A stretch of 11,359 bases of DNA from Methylococcaceae bacterium (GTDB lineage Bacteria; Pseudomonadota; Gammaproteobacteria; Methylococcales; Methylomonadaceae). Positions 1 through 6,193 of the stretch are shown piece after piece. The notes under the pieces are model-generated. The model was not told the origin of the DNA. It saw only the letters and a program-made list of their open reading frames with translations, and did no database searches. Within the stretch, counting starts at the first letter, position 1, and each line of letters opens with the position of its first letter. The stretch lies in NCBI GenBank assembly GCA_021647585.1, contig JAKIUK010000098.1, forward strand, positions 1-11,359. The letters are read 5' to 3'. A program made the position numbers and the translations under genes.

Positions 1-10
1 GCTTCTTCAT

Positions 11-86
11 AGTGGGAACACCTCCAACGATAAGGGTTGTTTGTTTACAAACAAAAACCCTATTCTGAGGGTTCCCACTTCTTTTT
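11..86 (+). terminator. Nested long hairpin with T-tract, probable terminator of an upstream gene
   Basis: A perfect 9-bp outer stem pairs AGTGGGAAC (11-19) with GTTCCCACT (71-79). It continues inward as CCTC/GAGG and then as a second stem, AGGGTT (33-38) with AACCCT (56-61), extended by TTTGT/ACAAA. The outer stem is followed by TCTTTTT (80-86), as in a rho-independent terminator read on the plus strand. The structure is longer than a usual terminator, so a small mobile or structured RNA element is an alternative. The gene it would serve lies left of the window. Confidence 0.5.
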
Positions 87-194
87 GCTGGTTCTTACTA
101 TAGCTGACTAGAAAGATCAGTTGGGCGTGGAATTATAGTGCAAGATATTGGTTTCACAGTGGTTTAACAGGTTTTTGCTCCTGCAAAACCTGCA

Positions 195-217
195 TTTCCT
201 ACTTCCATGTAGGTCAA
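195..217. repeat. Short intergenic repeat, copy A (left of the superoxide reductase gene)
   Basis: The motif reads TTTC(C)TACTT(CCA)TGTAGGTCAA, with bracketed bases absent from copy B at 994-1012. Outside these insertions the two copies are identical over 19 bases. CCTAC and GTAGG can pair into a small hairpin. Two copies flanking one gene suggest a dispersed family of intergenic repeats; with only two copies visible this is an inference. Confidence 0.5.
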
Positions 218-226
218 AAAATCTGA

Positions 227-258
227 GCTTCACCATTAGGTTAAGCGGGCATTTTTTT
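227..258. terminator. Possible bidirectional rho-independent terminator
   Basis: GCTTcACC and GGTtAAGC (227-246) form a hairpin with one internal mismatch and an ATTA loop. Five bases downstream on the plus strand is a run of seven T (252-258). On the other side the plus strand has six A (216-221), giving a T-run for minus-strand transcripts. The stem is modest, so the call is moderate. Confidence 0.4.
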
Positions 259-408
259 AAGTGCTGTAGAATCAAGAGCTTGTGCTAGAATCTGTGATCC
301 AACTGATTTTTCTAGGGATATGTGAATTTTAAGTCTTATTACACTAGCTTTTTAGTATAGCTATAGAGTAGTATTTAGTATTTACCAGTTAAAATGTGAG
401 AGGAAGTT

Positions 409-834
409 ATGGAACGTCGAGATTTTATAGGGTTGAGTGTTGCTGGAGTGGGTGCGAGTTTGCTATCTTCAAAACTAGTTGCTGCGGAAACAGGACAACA
501 AAGCATGGCTGGTGGAGTTTATTACACCAAAGAAAACCCCGGCCGATGGAGCAAGAAAATCGCAGGCCACTTACCCAACATAGAAATACAACGTAATGGT
601 GGAAAAATAACTGTACAGGTTGTCACTGCACATGGCATGGACAGTTATAAACATTACATTGTTAAGCATGTTTTATTAGATCAGGATTACAATTATTTGG
701 ATGAGAAAATGTTTGACCCAATGAAAGATGAGGCTCCTATTTCCAGTTTTGAATTAAAAAACTATAAGGGAACTGTCTATGCACTGAGTATGTGTAATAA
801 ACATGATGTCTGGATGAATGAGGCAAAAATATAA
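409..834 (+). CDS. Tat-signal superoxide reductase-like protein (desulfoferrodoxin/neelaredoxin family)
   Basis: This 141-residue protein resembles one-iron superoxide reductases, which reduce superoxide to hydrogen peroxide at an Fe(His)4Cys centre. The N-terminus has a twin-arginine motif (ERRDFIG, residues 2-8), a hydrophobic stretch to about residue 24 and a plausible cleavage site near VAA-E (24-27), so export through Tat to the periplasm is likely. Candidate iron ligands are all present: H54 (GHLP), H75 (AHGM), H82 (KHYI), C129 and H132 (SMCNKHDVW). The C-terminal block KGTVYALSMCNKH is very close to known family members. Two oddities stand out. The Glu-Lys pair normally just before the first ligand His is Ala-Gly here (A52-G53), and H75-H82 spacing is one residue longer than the usual HPMTPEH motif. 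Start chosen for the strong RBS AGAGGAAG and the intact signal peptide. It appears monocistronic. The fold is clear; catalytic activity is uncertain. Confidence 0.88.
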   Translation: MERRDFIGLSVAGVGASLLSSKLVAAETGQQSMAGGVYYTKENPGRWSKKIAGHLPNIEIQRNGGKITVQVVTAHGMDSYKHYIVKHVLLDQDYNYLDEKMFDPMKDEAPISSFELKNYKGTVYALSMCNKHDVWMNEAKI

Positions 835-890
835 AAGATTAAGAAATTGATTTGCATGGATGATAACGAAACATTGCTCACAAAAACAAA

Positions 891-918
891 GATGTTGAGG
901 AGAGCCTTCTCCTCCATC
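891..918. terminator. Hairpin after the superoxide reductase gene, terminator-like mainly on the minus strand
   Basis: GAGGAGA (897-903) pairs perfectly with TCTCCTC (908-914) around a GCCT loop, and GATG/CATC extend the stem past a two-base bulge. On the minus strand the hairpin is followed by TTTGTTTTTG, a good U-tract; on the plus strand the tail is only moderately T-rich. It could end readthrough from the polysaccharide cluster and also act, more weakly, for the plus-strand gene ending at 834. Confidence 0.45.
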
Positions 919-993
919 AAGTTAATATTTATTTGCGAAGAATAGACGATAATTTGATTTATATGACTATAAAGCAACTGCAAATTGCATGAG

Positions 994-1012
994 TTTCTAC
1001 TTTGTAGGTCAA
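994..1012. repeat. Short intergenic repeat, copy B (right of the superoxide reductase gene)
   Basis: This copy matches all 19 shared bases of the copy at 195-217 and lacks its two small insertions. CTAC and GTAG form a short hairpin around TTT. It is embedded in a dense run of small palindromes: TGCAAATTGCA (979-989) on one side and the hairpin CTGCT/AGCAG (1015-1029) on the other. Together with the inverted repeat at 1042-1129 it may be one end of a larger dispersed element of about 150 bp (roughly 979-1130). Confidence 0.45.
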
Positions 1013-1036
1013 GCCTGCTGACGAAGCAGCGCAGAT

Positions 1037-1129
1037 AAAAAGCGCCTTGAAAACTTATTTCAGTTATCCTTGACAGTCAGATGCTGTCTCTAAGGCTCAA
1101 AGTTGTATTCACACAATGTTTTAAGGCGC
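1037..1129 (-). terminator. Large structured inverted repeat with U-tract at the end of the polysaccharide cluster
   Basis: GCGCCTTGAAAAC (1042-1054) and GTTTTAAGGCGC (1118-1129) are inverted repeats that differ by one missing base. Inside are further pairings: CCTT with AAGG and GACAG (1072-1076) with CTGTC (1084-1088). Read on the minus strand, the outer stem is directly followed by TTTTT (1041-1037), about 40 nt past the stop codon of the last glycosyltransferase gene. That fits a rho-independent terminator, but the 88-nt nested form is also what a small MITE-like element with 12-bp terminal repeats would look like. Confidence 0.5.
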
Positions 1130-1168
1130 AGAATATAAATTTATTATAAATACACAAAATTTAAACGG

Positions 1169-1984
1169 TTATTGGTATTGGTCAATTCCTTGACTCGCAC
1201 GTATAAAATTTTTGTTTTTTAGTCGTTGCATGAGACGCTGAAAATTCTCATCATGGTTACTTTGATCGTTCTGCTTATGCCAGTGATGTACAACCGGCAC
1301 TGAAAAACGACCTTCCTTGCGTTTAACGCCATTATGAATTAAGCGTATAACCAGGTCGGAATCTTCATAGCCCCAGCCTTCAAATGCTTCATCAAAACCA
1401 TTGACAGCAATAAAGTCTTTTTTAAACATTGCTAAATTGCAAGTCATGGCCTTTTGCCATTTTAATGGTTTACGATATCTTAAAAATGCCAGAGGGTTAT
1501 ACATAAGAGGGAGTATTCTATTGATTTTTCCTTGAAACCACAGAGCTATAAAAAAAGGTACAGACTGTTTATGTAATAAAGTTTTTTGTTTCAGAGTAGA
1601 GGTGGTAAATTCTTTGCTTAATAAAATACGGTTTCCAGGAACAAAATACCCTGGCTCTGCAAGTTGACGATGTCTGTTTATAAAGTTTGGGAAAACGACA
1701 CAATCACCATCTATGAAAATTAAATAATCACCTTTACTTAAGGCAACCGCTTTATTGCGTATAGTACCCGCTCTAAAACCAAGATCTTCATGGAAAGCAT
1801 ATTTAACTGGAATGGAGTTTAGTTGAGTATATTTATTGATTAAATCATGAGTGTCAGCAGTGGAGCCATCATCAGCTATGATAACTTCAAATTTGTTATC
1901 TTGTTGCGCGATTAAACTAAGCAAACAAGACTCAAGAACTTCGGGCCAATTGTATGTAGTAACAATGACGGAGATTAATTTCAT
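1169..1984 (-). CDS. GT2 glycosyltransferase with galactosyltransferase-type C-terminal motif
   Basis: A 271-residue cytoplasmic GT-A enzyme that should transfer a sugar from a nucleotide sugar to a growing LPS core or related glycan. The N-terminal half has the nucleotide-binding pattern of family 2: SVIVTTYN (5-12), DDGS (38-41) and the metal-binding DGD (92-94). The C-terminal half carries GWGYEDSDL (203-211), typical of the Glyco_transf_7C extension where the acidic residues act in catalysis, then a His-rich HHWHK (233-237). There is no signal peptide and no obvious membrane span. It is the last gene of the cluster and its ATG overlaps the preceding stop by four bases (ATGA), implying translational coupling. 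Donor and acceptor cannot be read from the sequence. Confidence 0.85.
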   Translation of the reverse strand: MKLISVIVTTYNWPEVLESCLLSLIAQQDNKFEVIIADDGSTADTHDLINKYTQLNSIPVKYAFHEDLGFRAGTIRNKAVALSKGDYLIFIDGDCVVFPNFINRHRQLAEPGYFVPGNRILLSKEFTTSTLKQKTLLHKQSVPFFIALWFQGKINRILPLMYNPLAFLRYRKPLKWQKAMTCNLAMFKKDFIAVNGFDEAFEGWGYEDSDLVIRLIHNGVKRKEGRFSVPVVHHWHKQNDQSNHDENFQRLMQRLKNKNFIRASQGIDQYQ

Positions 1985-2730
1985 TCGTTGCTCTGATTAT
2001 TAACTAAATCTAAAAGTTTTAGATATTTATAATAAGTCCCTTCAGCATTTGAAATGGCAAGCATCAACCCTTGTGCGCCATCTAAAAAAGAGGCTTTAAG
2101 AAAATAGGTACGAAAAAAGCTCCAGAAACCTCTGATGATGGCAGTAGATAAAGTAGTGGACTTTCCTTTATCGAATAGTTTTTTTGCGCCTAAGGAAGAG
2201 TAACTATTAATTTTATAGAGTACTTCATCAGGGTTAACAAAGGCATCATGGAGAATCGGGTTTTTAAGTTTTTGAACGCTTCCAATGACAATAACTCGCT
2301 CGTGAACAAGGTCGTCAGTAAATTGTCCTGCTTGACGCTGAAATAAACGTAAAACATGATCTGGCCACCAGCCTCCATGTTTAATTTGTCTGCCACAATA
2401 ACTAGAAAGACGAGGAATATAAAACCCCTGGATATTTTCTTGTTGTATTGCTTGCTGGATTTCAGTTTTTAATTCTTCATTGATTTGTTCATCGGCATCA
2501 ATAGATAAAATCCAGTTCCCTTTTGCTTTATTTAAAGCCCGTCGTTTTTGAGGGCCAAATCCGGGCCAATCAGTTTCATAGACAAGAGGCGTAAATTGTT
2601 TACATATTTCAACGGTATTATCGGAGCTACCAGAGTCTAATACAATGATTTCATCTGCCCAGAATACAGATTTAAGGCAGCGAGAAATATGTTCGGATTC
2701 ATTTTTGGTTATGATTATAACACTGAGCAT
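1981..2730 (-). CDS. WaaE/KdtX-like LPS core GT2 glycosyltransferase
   Basis: This 249-residue protein resembles the WaaE/KdtX group, characterised members of which add beta-1,4-glucose to heptose I of the LPS inner core. Visible features are the start MLSVIIITKNE, LDSGSSDNT (31-39), SIDADE with DAD at 78-80, HGGWWPDHVLRLF (118-130), VHER (142-145), and the C-terminal SFLDGAQGLMLAISNA (214-229), which is characteristic of this group. The length is normal and the open reading frame intact. No clear Shine-Dalgarno sequence precedes the ATG. It lies 24 bp after the upstream gene and overlaps the next one by 4 bp, so it belongs to the same transcript. The family is well supported; glucose as donor and heptose as acceptor are inferred from homologues. 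Confidence 0.85.
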   Translation of the reverse strand: MLSVIIITKNESEHISRCLKSVFWADEIIVLDSGSSDNTVEICKQFTPLVYETDWPGFGPQKRRALNKAKGNWILSIDADEQINEELKTEIQQAIQQENIQGFYIPRLSSYCGRQIKHGGWWPDHVLRLFQRQAGQFTDDLVHERVIVIGSVQKLKNPILHDAFVNPDEVLYKINSYSSLGAKKLFDKGKSTTLSTAIIRGFWSFFRTYFLKASFLDGAQGLMLAISNAEGTYYKYLKLLDLVNNQSNE

Positions 2731-2754
2731 TTTTGTGTTTTATTGTAATGTGTA

Positions 2755-3579
2755 CTATTGCCAATCAAAGTTATTATTAATACGAAGACCATGAATAGTC
2801 ATACCAAATTGGTGCAATTCTTTTGAGCGCCATGAGGATTCTTGTTTTTTTCGTTTAATCTTTTTTAACTTTCTTTCTAGCCAGCTTTGTTGTAGAAGGC
2901 GGTAATTATAACGATAGCCTAGGCCATCCTTTTCAGCTAGGCCGCGTTCTTGTTTTATGGCAGACTGAGTAATTGATCCGTAATGGTGCAACCATGATGA
3001 ACCCGTTATTCCCGTATCTATACCTGCTTTATCAAGTTCATGAAAAAACATGGTATCTTCATAACCAAGTAATTTAGGGATAGGCTGAAAATAACCAACA
3101 TCCATCCAAACAGACTTATGAATAGCAAGGCAAACAGCATGCCTGGCACCTACACGCAGACAATTATCCATTTTTGTTGATGATTCACTAGCAAACGCTT
3201 GAAAATCGTAATCAAGAGGGCCTTCAATGAGAGCGGGAGAAATTACTTTAAGGGAATTCATTTCTGCAGTAGATATTAAATTATCAATCCAGCCAGGCGA
3301 GACAATAACATCGTTATTCATGATGATAGTCCATTCAGCTTGAAGCTCTAAGGCACCCTGGTTCCACGCTGTGCCGCAGCCAAGATTAGTTTTATTGAAA
3401 ATAATGTTGCCTAAAGGGAGTGTTTTGAGATAACTTCTTGTCTCATCAGTAGAACCATTATCAATAACTACTACACGACTGAGGTCTTCACCACTTAGTA
3501 TCATGCTATTAATACACTGACGGGTATAATCAACTTGATTGTAACAAGCAAAGGTGATGGCATATTTAAAAGGGTTCAT
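2755..3579 (-). CDS. GT2 glycosyltransferase, rhamnosyltransferase-like
   Basis: A 274-residue GT-A glycosyltransferase of family 2, resembling WbbL/rhamnosyltransferase-type enzymes. Motifs in order are ITFACYNQ (8-15), VIDNGSTDET (38-47), the NND metal-binding variant of DxD (88-90), and GYEDTMFF (172-179) carrying the probable catalytic acidic pair, followed by LHH (197-199). The C-terminus has a strongly basic stretch (residues 236-246, KLKKIKRKKQE), which may bind it to the inner membrane surface. It sits 23 bp after the ligase-like gene and 24 bp before the WaaE-like gene. No strong ribosome binding site is visible before the ATG. The sugar transferred is not predictable. Confidence 0.82.
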   Translation of the reverse strand: MNPFKYAITFACYNQVDYTRQCINSMILSGEDLSRVVVIDNGSTDETRSYLKTLPLGNIIFNKTNLGCGTAWNQGALELQAEWTIIMNNDVIVSPGWIDNLISTAEMNSLKVISPALIEGPLDYDFQAFASESSTKMDNCLRVGARHAVCLAIHKSVWMDVGYFQPIPKLLGYEDTMFFHELDKAGIDTGITGSSWLHHYGSITQSAIKQERGLAEKDGLGYRYNYRLLQQSWLERKLKKIKRKKQESSWRSKELHQFGMTIHGLRINNNFDWQ

Positions 3580-3602
3580 AAGGTTTGTTTGGCTGGTATT
3601 GT

Positions 3603-4886
3603 TTAATGTTCAATTTTATGGCTAAATATCTGTGAGGATAATCCAGCAATTATTAACCCATAAAAGGTAGAAGTATATTTTAGATGGAATACCTCCATAC
3701 TAATACTACTTATTGCCACGCAAGCAATAAATGCCAGTCCAATTTGAGAGGCTCTAGCAACTTCAGGGTTATTGATAAAAGCATTTTTTGAAAATAGAAA
3801 GAAGGGTATTGAAAAAATGCTGACAATAGAAAAACTACCTAGCAGACCAGAGCGGAGTGTGTTGGATATTAATTCATTGTGAGGACCGCAGCATATCATC
3901 GTCTGTTTTGCCAGTGAGGAAGCTGATAAGTTAATCGATGGGTCATTTAAATAAGAAACAAACCCTTGATTACCATAGCCGAATAAAGGTTGTTGTAAAA
4001 AAAGTTGCCAAGATATTTTCCAAATAGAAAGTCTTAATCCTGTTGATGAGTCCACTTCTGAGTTATCAAGCCAATGTGTTATTTCATTAAAGCCACTTAT
4101 AAGCCTTTCTATCGTTTGAGGGAAAAAAACAGCAGATCCTATGCAGCTAATAGTAAGAGTAAAGATTGCTAGGTAGATAAAAGGGCGGGTTATTTTTCGG
4201 TAATTAAACAACAGCCAAATAATACCAATAGCCGGAATAGACAACCAGCTCCCTCGAGTTCCTGAACCTAGAATTAAAAAAAGACCCACCGAAAACCCCA
4301 TTAGTTGATAAAAAAACCAGGATTTGGAAGTTTTAAACGAGACATCAATATGAAATAAGCAAAAACTAGTAAATACAACAGAATATGTACCAAATGTATT
4401 GGGGTCAACAAAACTTGTGGCAAAACGTCCAGGCCAAGCGTCAAGAACTTCTGGGTGTAAATAGATTGAACCCGCAGTAAAAAATAAGGTTAGGGGGGAT
4501 GCTAGACCAATTAGATGGGAAAAATTGATTCTTTTAAAGGTAAAGAAAAGAAAAATTAGGATGGAGAAAAGAAACCTTGATGGACCATCATAGGATTTAA
4601 ATACCCAGTCTTGTCGTACAAGCTGGCTAATAAAAATTGCAATGGTGGGAAGAGAAAGAGATAGAAAGACAAGTAGAAGTAGACTTTTTTCTTGTGATTG
4701 AAATGTGTAGGCATAACTCCTCTTAATGTAGAAAAGTGAAGGGATGAGTAATACAAAAAAACATCTATTAGTCCAGCCTTGAATACTTAAAAAAAAAATG
4801 ATGCTAGAAAGTAATAGGAAAGATACAAGAATGTGCTCCAAAATATTTCCAGGCCTATCAATTAGATTTAAAGTTTTGTTTAGCAC
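3603..4886 (-). CDS. O-antigen ligase/polymerase family membrane protein (WaaL/Wzy_C type)
   Basis: A 427-residue polytopic inner-membrane protein with about ten to twelve hydrophobic segments. The family contains WaaL, which moves polymer from undecaprenyl diphosphate to lipid A-core in the periplasm, and Wzy polymerases. The Wzy_C signature is visible: GSGTRGSWLS (207-216), then a periplasmic loop with TGLRLSIWKISWQLFLQQP (282-300), LFGYG (301-305) and PHNEL (335-339). R211, R285 and H336 lie where Arg and His residues essential in studied WaaL proteins are found. Neighbouring core glycosyltransferases and msbA favour a WaaL role over Wzy, but sequence alone does not decide. The start is GTG, supported by AGGA at 4895-4898, eight bases upstream; it is the only gene of the cluster with a clear ribosome binding site. 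A 145-bp gap precedes it. Confidence 0.83.
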   Translation of the reverse strand: MLNKTLNLIDRPGNILEHILVSFLLLSSIIFFLSIQGWTNRCFFVLLIPSLFYIKRSYAYTFQSQEKSLLLLVFLSLSLPTIAIFISQLVRQDWVFKSYDGPSRFLFSILIFLFFTFKRINFSHLIGLASPLTLFFTAGSIYLHPEVLDAWPGRFATSFVDPNTFGTYSVVFTSFCLFHIDVSFKTSKSWFFYQLMGFSVGLFLILGSGTRGSWLSIPAIGIIWLLFNYRKITRPFIYLAIFTLTISCIGSAVFFPQTIERLISGFNEITHWLDNSEVDSSTGLRLSIWKISWQLFLQQPLFGYGNQGFVSYLNDPSINLSASSLAKQTMICCGPHNELISNTLRSGLLGSFSIVSIFSIPFFLFSKNAFINNPEVARASQIGLAFIACVAISSISMEVFHLKYTSTFYGLIIAGLSSQIFSHKIEH

Positions 4887-4994
4887 GTAGCGAGTCCTAT
4901 AAATTAATTTACAACTTTTTAGCTAAAAGGCATTTACCTTTAGACAAAAAAGAATTGTTATTAGTACATTGTAAAATATGATGTTGTAGTTTAA

Positions 4995-5024
4995 GTTATA
5001 AATATAAACGGTTTATTGTAGCAA
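4995..5024 (-). promoter_or_regulatory. Candidate sigma70 promoter before the ligase-like gene
   Basis: On the minus strand TTGCTA (5024-5019) and TATAAC (5000-4995) are separated by 18 nt. The -10 matches consensus at five of six positions and the -35 at four. It lies in the 145-bp gap between two same-strand genes and would allow separate transcription of the ligase and the three GT2 genes. The region is very AT-rich, so chance matches are likely. Confidence 0.25.
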
Positions 5025-5031
5025 AATAATT

Positions 5032-6189
5032 TTACTCCAATAACACGGGGAAATTGTCCGTTGGTATGTAAGGCAGTGTTCTTTCAATTATTTCATCTAT
5101 TACAATATCAGGCTTTTGTATATCAATATATTTACGTAATGATTCATAGTTAAGCCTTTCTGGTATAAATGTTGCCAGTTTAAATGTTCTGGAAAAAAAA
5201 GGTTGTAAAGCTCTAGTATACGAATCCCTAAAAATAAGGGCTGTTAATTGTTTAGACATGCAGGTTGTTGTATAAGGGTGAGCACCATCCGCATCCGTTA
5301 ATTCATCTTTTTGAGGGCAGCTGTTTGTAAAAATGGGTCTTGGGTCATTCTCGCTAGCTTCAATTTTTGCAAATTGAGCTAAATCACCATTAGTGAGTGT
5401 TAATAACTTGAATTGATTAATGTTATGGAGTTCTGCTGAGATTTTTCCAGGAAATATCCTTTCAATAACTTTCATTATTTCAAATTGGGCAATATTAGCG
5501 CCATTATAATTCCAGTGAGTATCTGTTTTGTAGTAGAGTTGTTGATTTTTTTTTGCTAGAAACAAAGCAGGCCGGAGGTCAATTGTTTTGATTTTTGTAT
5601 GGGTGTTTAAATAACTAAGCAATTGGTCGGTAGCAGAGTGTTTATTTTTCCTTGATATGAATTCAGGGAGTTTGTCAAAATAAACGGTATGTTTATTAGG
5701 TGCTACGATATAAACATATTCAATGCCTTGTTTATTGAGCCAGTTATTGGTTTGAGTAAGTGATTGAGCAAATTTCTTAAGTTCATCTTCGGTATAAAGG
5801 TTTGTATTTACGGCATCCCCCATAGGATCGCCATAACTTGTATAACCAGGAGAAATGCTTCCCAAGAACATCCAGCCATCTAGTCCAAAAGTGACATCAG
5901 GTGAAGCGGCTGATTTGTTTATTTTATTTATCAATTTGAAATAAGTCTTTGTAAGAAACTCTCTTAGTCCAAAATGATCGGCATAATATAGATTGAATGT
6001 ACTCGGGAATTTATTAAGATCAGATAAGCTTTGTGGAAAAGAGGGTAAAGGGGTTAAGTTTCGTTTTTCAACTTGAGAAGTGAGTGAATCTTTTTGAAAA
6101 ATACCAACTATAAACGGTAAGTATATTATTAATCCAAAGATAATAATTAAGGTGATATCTGTTTGTTTGAATACTTTGGTTGTGTTCAT
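5032..6189 (-). CDS. AlgJ/AlgX-like SGNH-fold O-acetyltransferase partner
   Basis: A 385-residue protein with one N-terminal membrane anchor (about 12-31) and a periplasmic SGNH-hydrolase-like domain, as in AlgJ and AlgX, which place acetyl groups on alginate with the help of the MBOAT protein AlgI. Family marks are EKRNLTPLP (41-49), YADHFGLRE (69-77), LDGWMFLG (103-110), VAPNKHTVYF (162-171), KTDTHWNYNG with D223 and H225 (221-230), RDSY with probable nucleophile S323 (321-324), and DEIIERTL (365-372). The Asp-x-His spacing matches the AlgX catalytic pair. C291 and C310 could form a disulfide in the periplasm. The gene starts four bases after the MBOAT stop codon, so the two are coupled and probably work together. 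The acceptor is probably an LPS glycan given the neighbours; no alginate synthesis genes are visible. Confidence 0.83.
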   Translation of the reverse strand: MNTTKVFKQTDITLIIIFGLIIYLPFIVGIFQKDSLTSQVEKRNLTPLPSFPQSLSDLNKFPSTFNLYYADHFGLREFLTKTYFKLINKINKSAASPDVTFGLDGWMFLGSISPGYTSYGDPMGDAVNTNLYTEDELKKFAQSLTQTNNWLNKQGIEYVYIVAPNKHTVYFDKLPEFISRKNKHSATDQLLSYLNTHTKIKTIDLRPALFLAKKNQQLYYKTDTHWNYNGANIAQFEIMKVIERIFPGKISAELHNINQFKLLTLTNGDLAQFAKIEASENDPRPIFTNSCPQKDELTDADGAHPYTTTCMSKQLTALIFRDSYTRALQPFFSRTFKLATFIPERLNYESLRKYIDIQKPDIVIDEIIERTLPYIPTDNFPVLLE

Positions 6190-6193
6190 TGGT

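Larger units (their letters stand above)
87..408. other. Intergenic region without a recognisable gene
   Basis: I see no coding region here. It contains a hairpin at 168-192 (CAGGTTTT pairing with AAAACCTG, plus an inner GC/GC pair), the short repeat at 195-217 and a terminator-like hairpin at 227-258. A weak plus-strand promoter candidate for the following gene is ATTACA (338-343), an 18-nt spacer and TATAGA (362-367); each hexamer matches consensus at only four of six positions. A good ribosome binding site, AGAGGAAG (399-406), immediately precedes the ATG at 409 and supports that start. Confidence 0.5.

Noticed and set aside
1..12. Possible C-terminal tail of an upstream gene (GCT TCT TCA TAG)
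   Set aside because: Three codons and a stop are too little to support a coding call, although a stop just before the hairpin would fit a terminator.
396..596. 66-codon plus-strand open frame in another phase
   Set aside because: Shadow of the superoxide reductase-like gene, which has the better RBS, signal peptide and family motifs.
409..834. SoxY-type sulfur carrier or other small Tat protein
   Set aside because: No C-terminal GGCGG carrier motif; the four-His, one-Cys pattern and SMCNKH block fit the superoxide reductase family.
777..983. 68-codon minus-strand open frame overlapping the end of the superoxide reductase gene
   Set aside because: It overlaps a well-supported gene and terminator hairpin, has no ribosome binding site and no recognisable family; its hydrophobic composition is what AT-rich non-coding sequence gives.
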